This document shows positions 1-4,913 of a DNA stretch of 5,935 nt, piece by piece. Under the pieces are notes generated by a model that did not search any database, was not told the DNA's origin, and saw only the letters and a program-made list of their open reading frames with translations. The position numbers and the translations under genes are program-made. The DNA is from Opitutales bacterium (lineage in GTDB: Bacteria > Verrucomicrobiota > Verrucomicrobiia > Opitutales > T3Sed10-336), in assembly GCA_007132315.1 (NCBI GenBank), contig SLOW01000267.1, positions 1 to 5,935 of the forward strand. The letters run 5' to 3'. Numbering within the stretch: the stretch's first letter is position 1; every line of letters begins with the position of its first letter.

Positions 1-1648
1 AGGACAGCGCGTCCGCCGTCGTGCTGTCGAGGAGAGTCTCGATCTTCTGCCGGATCGCTTTGATCGACTGATCGAGCTCCTGGGCTTCTTCCCGAAGCAC
101 GTCGAGCCGGTCCGGGTCGGTGCTCCCATAGGGTTCACAGAGTTTATCCAACGCTGCTCCCGCCTTCCGAATCGCTTGCCGATGCTTTTCCGATCCGCCT
201 TCGGGTCCGGCGGCCCGGATTCCTCCGAAGCCCTCGACGTTCACTTCTACCAGGGCATCCCCGGAGAGCTTGAGCGGACGGGAGGGGGATGCTTCGTGAG
301 TGCTGTCCTCCGTAAGGTTGTGGACGGAAACGGTTGATTCCGGGGTCAGGGTCAAATGAACCTGGGAAGCCGCGAGCGAAGCTTCGGCTGTATCGCGCTC
401 GCCGAGGAGCTTCCGAGCCTCCCGAACCGTCTTGGCATCCGGCGCCACGGTTTCCGTCCGCTTTTTTCGCTCCTTCTGCAATTCGGCTTCCAGGTTGGTG
501 ATTTTGTCCAGGCGGGTACGAAGGGATTCTGAATCGGATTGATCGGAAAGGAATTGCCGGGCGGTTTCGAACTTCTTCAGGTAATCGCTCGTTTGACTGC
601 TGCGGGCGCGGGCGGTCTCGCGTTCGGAGCGACGCTTTTCCAGCAACTCTCTGGCGGTCTCCCATTCTTTTTTAAACTCCCCTTCACGATTCGCCGCCTG
701 CTTGACCTTTTCTTCCAACTCGGTGATTTCCTTCCGGGTGGCTTCGATGCGTTCCTTGGCGGCGTTCAGGTTATCGTAACGCTCTTTGGCCAGAGATTCA
801 GCTTCCCGCTTGTTCTTCAGGTCTGATTTGAGCCTGGTGTATTCTTCCGCCTGCTTGCGCAAGCCGCCAAGGGTCTGGCGGAGGGATTCGGCCTCCCGGC
901 GTGCCTGGTCGCGTCGGTTTCGGGCGTCTTCGACGGTGCGCGAAGCTTCCTCGAAAGCCTGCTGCTTCTGCCGGTGCTCCACCAACTGCGCCTTCAATCT
1001 CTCGCGCCGTTCGATCAATCCGGTAACCGGCGCCGCATTCTTCCCGGTCTTGGGCTTTCCCGTTTTCGTAAAGTAATCCAGGTAACGCCCGGCAATCCGT
1101 TCCTCCAACTGGCCGCCGGTCTCCCCGGAAATCTGCACGCCCAGTGCCGCCCGAATGTTCTTCACCACGTTTTCACTGATGGCTTCGAGGTGCAGCGCGC
1201 CCTGCGGCGCCCACAGGATTTGCGCCAGGCCCCAGTGTTCGTGCTTCGAAAGGCCGCGTCCGGGTGCGTCGGCCGCGAGAATCTCCCGGATCCTGGCATC
1301 GGCATCGCGTCCCGTGGCAAGGGGTTGAAAAATCCCTGACTCCAGCCGGGACAGCTTCGCCGACGAACCGGACAGAAAGGTCTTCTCGACCCGGTACGTC
1401 TGGTCGCCCTCCGAGAACTCCACGGTGACCGATGGAGACAGATCACGTCCCCACGGCCGCACCGCTTCGATCTCACCGCCCGTGACGTGATGGGTATCGA
1501 AGAGCCCTCGGCGCATCGCTTCGAAGATGGCGGACTTTCCCGTTCCGTTGGGAGCATGCACGACATTGACCCGCTCCGAAAACGGCCCCATCGCCACCTC
1601 GTTCAGGAGGCTGCGCCAGTGGGAAACGGTTATCTTGTGGAGAAGCAT
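1..1648 (-). CDS. SMC/SbcC (Rad50, YhaN-like) ATPase, N-terminal 549 residues, runs off left edge
   Basis: This is probably the ATPase subunit of an SbcCD/Mre11-Rad50-like DNA-end processing complex, acting in the cytoplasm with the metallophosphoesterase encoded upstream. The frame is open from the ATG at 1648 to the window edge. Seen directly: the N-terminus MLLHKITVSHWRSL resembles the first strand of this family. The Walker A motif APNGTGKS lies at residues 32-39, and WAPQG at 146-150 fits the Q-loop. Charged, heptad-like coiled coil runs from about 210 to 425. A proline- and glycine-containing, beta-looking segment follows at about 428-486, and helix resumes at about 488-545. The signature motif, Walker B and second coil would lie beyond the edge. 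The only cysteine visible is C504, so there is no CXXC zinc hook in this half. An in-frame TAA lies 15 bases upstream of the ATG, which makes this the only plausible start; no clear Shine-Dalgarno is visible. Family assignment is firm, but the exact subfamily (SbcC versus YhaN-like) is inference. Confidence 0.9.
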   Translation of the reverse strand, partial: MLLHKITVSHWRSLLNEVAMGPFSERVNVVHAPNGTGKSAIFEAMRRGLFDTHHVTGGEIEAVRPWGRDLSPSVTVEFSEGDQTYRVEKTFLSGSSAKLSRLESGIFQPLATGRDADARIREILAADAPGRGLSKHEHWGLAQILWAPQGALHLEAISENVVKNIRAALGVQISGETGGQLEERIAGRYLDYFTKTGKPKTGKNAAPVTGLIERRERLKAQLVEHRQKQQAFEEASRTVEDARNRRDQARREAESLRQTLGGLRKQAEEYTRLKSDLKNKREAESLAKERYDNLNAAKERIEATRKEITELEEKVKQAANREGEFKKEWETARELLEKRRSERETARARSSQTSDYLKKFETARQFLSDQSDSESLRTRLDKITNLEAELQKERKKRTETVAPDAKTVREARKLLGERDTAEASLAASQVHLTLTPESTVSVHNLTEDSTHEASPSRPLKLSGDALVEVNVEGFGGIRAAGPEGGSEKHRQAIRKAGAALDKLCEPYGSTDPDRLDVLREEAQELDQSIKAIRQKIETLLDSTTADALS

Positions 1649-1654
1649 GGGGAC

Positions 1655-1668
1655 AATTATGAATTATG
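1655..1668 (+). repeat. Left arm of inverted repeat around the four-helix-bundle gene
   Basis: AATTATGAATTATG at 1655-1668 matches the reverse complement of 2067-2080 (AATTATGAGTTATG) at 13 of 14 positions. The arm is clearly richer in A and T than the surrounding genes. It contains the second stop codon of the four-helix-bundle frame and lies just 7 bases before the ATPase start codon. Confidence 0.65.
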
Positions 1669-1768
1669 AGGGGTTGGACTTGGTGTTTTTGGAAATGGTC
1701 GTGAATATTGCTGTGAGCTGATTGGCTTCGTCGTGAAGGGACGCGAGTCGCTGGACAGGAATGATTTA
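1664..1768 (-). pseudogene. Detached C-terminal helix of the four-helix-bundle gene
   Basis: Beyond the TAA at 1766-1768 the same frame stays open for 33 codons to a second TAA at 1664-1666. It reads IIPVQRLASLHDEANQLTAI and onward to KSNPS. This is what the family normally has as its last helix (IxPxxRLxxLxxEANQLTAIF), so the full gene would be about 132 residues. A single interrupted codon, with no frameshift, separates the two parts. The second stop falls inside the left inverted repeat. I see no start codon or ribosome site that would express this piece alone. Confidence 0.75.
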
Positions 1769-2062
1769 CGCTTCATCGAGGAGTTCGAGCCCATAGCTCG
1801 ATTCATCCAATTCTTTCAGACAATCACCAAGTTTTGAAATAAACTCGGCCCGACTCCTCGCTCGAAATGCTTCGCGATAGTTGGCTTCAACCGAAGTGCA
1901 GGAACGAAGGACCTGTATGCCCAGGACTTGGGCTTCGGAGGTCTTGGGCAGTGCGGAAAACATCCTGATGATCCGTATGGCAAATACTTTCGTCCGCACC
2001 CGCAAATCCCGCTGCCCCTCTTCCCACAACCACGGTTCCCCATCTGTCAGTTCATACTTCAT
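1766..2062 (-). CDS. Four-helix-bundle protein (S23 family), 98 aa, truncated by in-frame TAA
   Basis: This is a member of the small four-helix-bundle family first noted as S23 in intervening sequences of Leptospira 23S rRNA; its biochemical function is unknown. Family-like stretches are easy to see: RDLRVRTKVFAIRIIRMF at 18-35, a TSVxANYREA core at 56-65, and RAEFISKLGDCLKELDE at 71-87. The reading frame stops at codon 99 (TAA) just after LELLDEA. The following 33 codons in the same frame encode the expected last helix (separate entry). From memory of the family, the usual motif is RSGTSVGANYREA and YWLEL. Here C55 and E59 replace the glycines and G91 replaces the tryptophan, which suggests decay. 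The start is ATG 2060-2062, 24 bases after the upstream metallophosphoesterase stop. The gene sits between two genes expected to be neighbours and is enclosed by inverted repeats. A short functional protein cannot be excluded. Confidence 0.8.
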   Translation of the reverse strand: MKYELTDGEPWLWEEGQRDLRVRTKVFAIRIIRMFSALPKTSEAQVLGIQVLRSCTSVEANYREAFRARSRAEFISKLGDCLKELDESSYGLELLDEA

Positions 2063-2066
2063 CTTT

Positions 2067-2080
2067 CATAACTCATAATT
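2067..2080 (-). repeat. Right arm of inverted repeat around the four-helix-bundle gene
   Basis: CATAACTCATAATT on the plus strand pairs with the left arm at 1655-1668 with one mismatch. The arms are about 400 bases apart and enclose the whole four-helix-bundle frame, including its detached last helix. The arm lies between the metallophosphoesterase stop and the four-helix-bundle ATG. Confidence 0.65.
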
Positions 2081-2096
2081 CAAAATTCAAAATTCA
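2076..2096. repeat. Short AT-rich heptad tandem repeat (AATTCAA-type)
   Basis: The plus strand shows AATTCAA, AATTCAA and then AATTCAT in tandem, preceded by TAATTC. The run contains the metallophosphoesterase stop codon (TGA, complement of 2087-2089) and its last codons (GAT GAA TTT). The C-terminal DEF of that protein may therefore come from the repeat rather than from the original gene. Confidence 0.5.
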
Positions 2097-3208
2097 TCCA
2101 TTCTCCCATTCAGCTCGAAGAGCATAATGAGGGCTTGGGTCGCAATCGCTTTTTCTTCCTCATTGCTGCTATCAACGGCTTGCGCACGGAGTTTTTCCGC
2201 AGTCTGCCGGACCGGTCCTACGGGCAGTGACTCGATCCAGGAATCGTCCTCCGGCGCCGGGACGAGCGATTGCCCATCAACTATTCCATAGAGGAATCGG
2301 GTGGATATAACCTCCTCAACGGATGCCAATTTCGCACGATCCGAGGCATAGAGCAGGCCGTTCAGCCGCAGACGCAATAAGGTGGATTCCGGTGACGGGA
2401 TCTCGTTCAGGCCAGTCAATACCGAATCGAGAGCGCCTTCCCTGTCCAGGTTGGTCTCCTCTGTTTTCCATTGCAGCCGCCCGACGGGGACCGACTCCAA
2501 TTTCGGCGCGGCGCCGCGCTCATAGATTTCGACGACAAGAACGTTTCCGCTGTCTCGCTCACCAAATTTGGTCGTTTCGTGAGTTCCGGAGTAGGCCAGT
2601 CGAACAGCGCCATCCGCTCCCGGATAGGTCGCGAATGAATGCCAGTGCCCGACCGCCAGAAAGTCGAGTCCGGTTCGTCCCGGGGCGTCTCTCGGAATCG
2701 GAAAATCGGGAGCCGCGTCGGGAAGTCCCTCGACGTTCCCGTGGGCAAGTCCTATGGCGATCTTTTCGAATTCGCCCGCACCAATCCACGATGTGGGATT
2801 CCTGTTGGAACATTTCTCTTTCAGAGGACATGGGAAAAGGATGCAGTCGTCCAGCTCGATGGGCTCCGGTTCGCGAATGACCGAAACATTCGAAGCCTCC
2901 TCCCAGACCGCATGCTCCCACACGCTGCCGGGGACGAGCGGATCGTGATTGCCGGGGATAATGTAAACCCGGCCCGGGAACCGGGAAAGTTTGTCTCCTA
3001 CCTTCCGAACCAGAAAGCGGTCCACGGCATTATCCTCAAATACGTCCCCGGTGATCAGGAGCAGATTGATCCCCCTTTCTTTGGCAACACCCAAAATCCG
3101 GTCGATCGTATTGAGTCGTGCCTCGCGCACCTGTAGCCCCGCCGGGCCAACTCCGGAAGCCTTCATGCCGATCTGCCAGTCGGCGGTATGGATGAAACGG
3201 ACGGTCAT
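2087..3208 (-). CDS. SbcD/Mre11-like metallophosphoesterase (DNA repair exonuclease family)
   Basis: This is probably the nuclease subunit of an SbcCD or YhaO-YhaN-like complex: a two-metal phosphoesterase acting on DNA ends with the SMC-type ATPase encoded downstream. All five family motifs are visible. Numbered from the ATG at 3208 they are HTADWQIG (7-14), GDVFED (54-59), GNHDP (86-90), the lone-His motif AHG (155-157) and GHWHS (187-191), followed by AYSGTHE. The first motif has Gln where classical Mre11/SbcD has the metal-binding His (DxH). The C-terminal part (about 240-373) is the less conserved capping region. Length of 373 residues is normal. I prefer the start at 3208 (MTVRFIHTADW), because it puts the first strand at the N-terminus as in the family. 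An in-frame ATG at 3235 would add MPSVVKTVP, but that stretch is derived from a tandem repeat. Neither start has a clear Shine-Dalgarno. Confidence 0.92.
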   Translation of the reverse strand: MTVRFIHTADWQIGMKASGVGPAGLQVREARLNTIDRILGVAKERGINLLLITGDVFEDNAVDRFLVRKVGDKLSRFPGRVYIIPGNHDPLVPGSVWEHAVWEEASNVSVIREPEPIELDDCILFPCPLKEKCSNRNPTSWIGAGEFEKIAIGLAHGNVEGLPDAAPDFPIPRDAPGRTGLDFLAVGHWHSFATYPGADGAVRLAYSGTHETTKFGERDSGNVLVVEIYERGAAPKLESVPVGRLQWKTEETNLDREGALDSVLTGLNEIPSPESTLLRLRLNGLLYASDRAKLASVEEVISTRFLYGIVDGQSLVPAPEDDSWIESLPVGPVRQTAEKLRAQAVDSSNEEEKAIATQALIMLFELNGRMDEF

Positions 3209-3223
3209 GGGCACGGTTTTTAC

Positions 3224-3250
3224 CACGGATGGCATGGATTACACGGCTGG
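3224..3250. repeat. Three degenerate 9-bp tandem units (CACGGATGG-type)
   Basis: The plus strand reads CACGGATGG (3224-3232), CATGGATTA (3233-3241) and CACGGCTGG (3242-3250). The second unit contains both the transposase stop codon (complement of 3239-3241) and the alternative ATG of the metallophosphoesterase (3233-3235). Similar CACGGAT-type repeats are, as far as I recall, scattered between genes in many environmental bacterial genomes. Here the repeat fills the whole junction between the two genes, so neither boundary is likely to be original. Confidence 0.6.
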
Positions 3251-4165
3251 GGAAAAGAGGTTGATCGGTCGCGGTTGCAAAGACAGTGTCCCCATCCACA
3301 AATGCTCCGCTATCCAGCGATAGGGAGCCAGGTAAACCTCTCTGAGGTAAGACGAGAGATTTACCTTCCATATTTCACCCTTCCGACTGGTTTTAAGTGT
3401 CTCCGGGTCGCGGCCCAATACGCTAAGTGCTTCCCTCAATCCTCGCTCCCACCTGGGTTCTCTTATCTCGGAGGCTTCCGCTTCCACCACTCGAGAGACC
3501 TGCTCGTCCGTCAGATCGTCGAGCACGGCTTTCCGGAATTCCTTCGTCCCCTTGGCCCAACCGTGGGTCATATTCTCAAAACCAAGCCGATTCTTTTCCG
3601 CGTCCGTTTCCGAGAGCCAAGCCAGGTACTCCCGATACTTGTGCCGACCCCGGGACGAATCCGAAAGCCCACCGGCGTGTTCCAGCGCTACTTCCGGGAA
3701 CTCGAAGCTACGCCGACGACGAGGGTGCCAAAGCTTGGCAAAACTGCTGCCCTGGTAGCTCTGCAAGACTGAGGCGTTCACAAGCCCGGCACGGACCGGA
3801 TTCAGGTGAATGTAGTGGCACACCGACCCGACCGCATCCCCGTCGAGCAAAATCGCCTTGTAACGCCCCTGGAATACATGTCTATTGCTTCTGCGAAAGC
3901 GGTTGAAACGATTTCCAAAGGTCGACTGCAACCAACGCATCCCTTCCACGAGCTTGGGATGCGGCGTTTCGAGGCAAAGGTGATAATAATTTCCCATCAG
4001 ACACCATCCATACAAACGCCACTCCATAGATGTGCAGACCTCTTCCAAACACGTCAAGAAACTCTTACGCGCCCCTGCTGTTTCGAATATCCACGAACGG
4101 TAGTTCCCGCGATTGATTACATGATACCGCGCTCCGGAGTATTCGATACGACTCTTACGCGCCAT
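3239..4165 (-). CDS. REP-associated tyrosine transposase (RAYT), IS200/Y1_Tnp-like, 308 aa
   Basis: This is a single-strand-DNA transposase relative of the HUH class, of the RAYT type usually found as single chromosomal copies linked to short repeats. Numbered from the ATG at 4165, the order is MARKSRIEYSGARYHVINRG at 1-20, the core GWCLMGNYYHLCLETPHPKL at 53-72, MRWLQSTFGNRFNRFR at 76-91, FQGRYKAILLD at 98-108 and HYIHLNPVRAGLV at 117-129. A C-terminal helix-turn-helix-like segment ends in YRWIAEHLWMG (282-292). Two points are odd. The usual NHxH of the HUH motif is NYYH (59-62). After LWMG the family pattern is lost and replaced by TLSLQPRPINLFSPAV. A TTG start at 4189 would add eight residues, but the ATG fits the family N-terminus better. 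The stop lies inside a tandem repeat three bases before a possible start of the next gene. Family is certain; activity is doubtful. Confidence 0.9.
   Translation of the reverse strand: MARKSRIEYSGARYHVINRGNYRSWIFETAGARKSFLTCLEEVCTSMEWRLYGWCLMGNYYHLCLETPHPKLVEGMRWLQSTFGNRFNRFRRSNRHVFQGRYKAILLDGDAVGSVCHYIHLNPVRAGLVNASVLQSYQGSSFAKLWHPRRRRSFEFPEVALEHAGGLSDSSRGRHKYREYLAWLSETDAEKNRLGFENMTHGWAKGTKEFRKAVLDDLTDEQVSRVVEAEASEIREPRWERGLREALSVLGRDPETLKTSRKGEIWKVNLSSYLREVYLAPYRWIAEHLWMGTLSLQPRPINLFSPAV
4061..4073. repeat. 13-bp direct repeat inside the transposase gene, copy 1
   Basis: ACTCTTACGCGCC occurs exactly here and again at 4151-4163. The copies are 90 bases apart, in the same reading frame, and both encode ARKS on the minus strand. 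It may be chance or a small internal duplication near the N-terminus. Confidence 0.35.
4151..4163. repeat. 13-bp direct repeat inside the transposase gene, copy 2
   Basis: This is an exact second copy of the motif at 4061-4073, encoding residues 2-5 (ARKS) of the transposase just after its start codon. Confidence 0.35.
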
Positions 4166-4223
4166 TTTCCCAAAATCATACCCAGCCAAATATCAGGCAA
4201 GCCGAAAACATGGTAAATTGGAC

Positions 4224-4233
4224 TGACCCCTTC
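4224..4233 (+). repeat. Left arm of 10-bp perfect inverted repeat bounding the remnant block
   Basis: TGACCCCTTC on the plus strand is the exact reverse complement of GAAGGGGTCA at 4904-4913. It abuts the stop codon of the GNAT-like remnant (complement of 4234-4236) and lies in the short gap upstream of the transposase. Confidence 0.6.
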
Positions 4234-4560
4234 CTACCTCGCCCTGCCCTTCGTGTGAATCGTCGCGAAGGAGAATTTCCAGTCCGGCAACTGCCCACGG
4301 ACGTAAGCCGCATCCTCCTCCTGGGCGACGAGCTCGAAAGGAGGCAAACGCCCGCGCAAACCCTCGAAAGCATCCGAGGTCGGCCGACCCACTACCGCCC
4401 CGAGCGGCACATCCGGATGGTGGGCAATGAAGGCCGCCCCGTCGCCGTCTCCCGGAAGAACGCTGCAACCCGACGACCAAAGTATCCACCGGGTCTCCAC
4501 CCATTGCGGCAGATCGGGAAGGAAATCGGCGAGCTCCCTTGGTTCCGGCTGACCACTCAT
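4234..4560 (-). pseudogene. N-terminal fragment of a GNAT-like acetyltransferase, cut by the transposase-side repeat
   Basis: The frame of 108 codons from ATG 4558-4560 reads as a real protein. It has ADFLPDLPQWVETRWILW at 11-28, AAFIAHHPDVPLGAVVGRP at 42-60, then PPFELVAQEEDAAYVRGQLP at 73-92 and DWKFSFATIHT at 93-103. The PPFELVAxxEDAxxVRxxLPDW and xxATIHT pattern resembles the region that precedes the acetyl-CoA-binding domain in some GNAT-family proteins. That domain itself is missing. The reading frame ends after KGRAR, with its TAG directly beside the 10-bp repeat at 4224-4233, so I infer 3' truncation by the mobile segment. The ATG overlaps the stop of the protease remnant (ATGA), as in a coupled gene pair. 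No ribosome site is obvious. The GNAT assignment comes from pattern memory and is moderate; the truncation is better supported. Confidence 0.5.
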
Positions 4561-4910
4561 CCAGCGTGTTTTTTTGTTGCACAAGGTACCTTCAATGAGG
4601 TCCCGGCTCCAACAGCACCACACTCGCCGCCGATGTCGCCGAAGCGCCCGCCGAAACCTTCGGTGAAGGTGCTCACGCCCACGAACCGGCACCCCTCCTC
4701 CAATACCACCAGGACCGGACCTCCCGAGTCGCCGGGGCCGATGATCGACTCGATGTCGTTGCCCAAGTTGCCCCCGGGCTCCCCGTAGGTGTCCGGGGAG
4801 GCGAAAGTGTAGCTGATGAGTTCAGTACCTGGCAGCGGTCCGGCGCGAATCAGAGAATCAGCAAACAACGGCCTGCCCCCATTGCCCACGCCTTGCGAGT
4901 ATTGAAGGGG
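4557..4910 (-). pseudogene. 3' fragment of a trypsin-like (S1) serine protease
   Basis: The open frame starts right after the TGA at 4911-4913 and could use a GTG at 4887-4889, which gives 110 residues. Numbered from that GTG, GPGDSGGPV (51-59) carries the catalytic serine (S55) of the chymotrypsin/trypsin fold. VGVSTFTEGFGGRFGDIGG (70-88) is the typical following strand and loop. The histidine and aspartate of the triad would lie in the first half of the domain (normally about 220-240 residues), and that half is absent. The usual C-terminal helix (RVxxYxxWI) is also missing; after GG the frame ends in an unrelated-looking tail, CGAVGAGTSLKVPCATKKHAG, which may reflect a frameshift. The piece begins exactly at the right arm of the 10-bp inverted repeat. 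It is in the same frame as the upstream gene but separated from it by that gene's stop codon. A functional protease is very unlikely. Confidence 0.7.
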
Positions 4911-4913
4911 TCA
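4904..4913 (-). repeat. Right arm of 10-bp perfect inverted repeat bounding the remnant block
   Basis: GAAGGGGTCA on the plus strand matches the arm at 4224-4233 in inverted orientation. It contains the TGA stop of the large secreted-protein gene (complement of 4911-4913). The protease remnant begins right after it. Confidence 0.6.

Larger units (their letters stand above)
3282..4230 (-). mobile_element. Probable RAYT element or remnant, outer limits tentative
   Basis: The transposase is bracketed by two related plus-strand motifs, GACAGTGTCCCC at 3282-3293 and GGACTGACCCC at 4220-4230. The left motif coincides exactly with the point where the transposase loses similarity to its family, after LWMG. 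The right motif coincides with the point where the neighbouring GNAT-like gene is cut off. I infer that these mark the ends of the mobile segment or recombination points between copies of it. No target-site duplication is obvious. Confidence 0.4.

Noticed and set aside
144..665. Minus-strand frame of 173 codons within the ATPase region
   Set aside because: It is out of frame with the ATPase, which is open for 549 codons with Walker A and coiled coil. The composition of this alternative is arginine- and serine-heavy and looks like a shadow.
1766..1768. Stop-codon readthrough or recoding of TAA in the four-helix-bundle gene
   Set aside because: No readthrough signal is visible, and TAA is used as a normal stop elsewhere here (transposase end, 3239-3241). 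Conserved positions nearby are also altered, so simple decay explains it better.
2063..2096. AT-rich run as a transcription terminator
   Set aside because: There is no GC-rich hairpin followed by a T-run. The sequence is a heptad tandem repeat plus one arm of a distant inverted repeat.
2323..2880. Long plus-strand open frame (185 codons) across the metallophosphoesterase gene
   Set aside because: It is antisense to a gene with all five phosphoesterase motifs. The translation is rich in R, P and S with no recognisable motif, as expected from the shadow frame of a GC-rich gene.
4165..4215. Possible sigma70-like promoter (TTGCCT and TATGAT) upstream of the transposase
   Set aside because: The two boxes are only 14 bases apart, and TATGAT lies about ten bases from the ATG, which leaves almost no leader.
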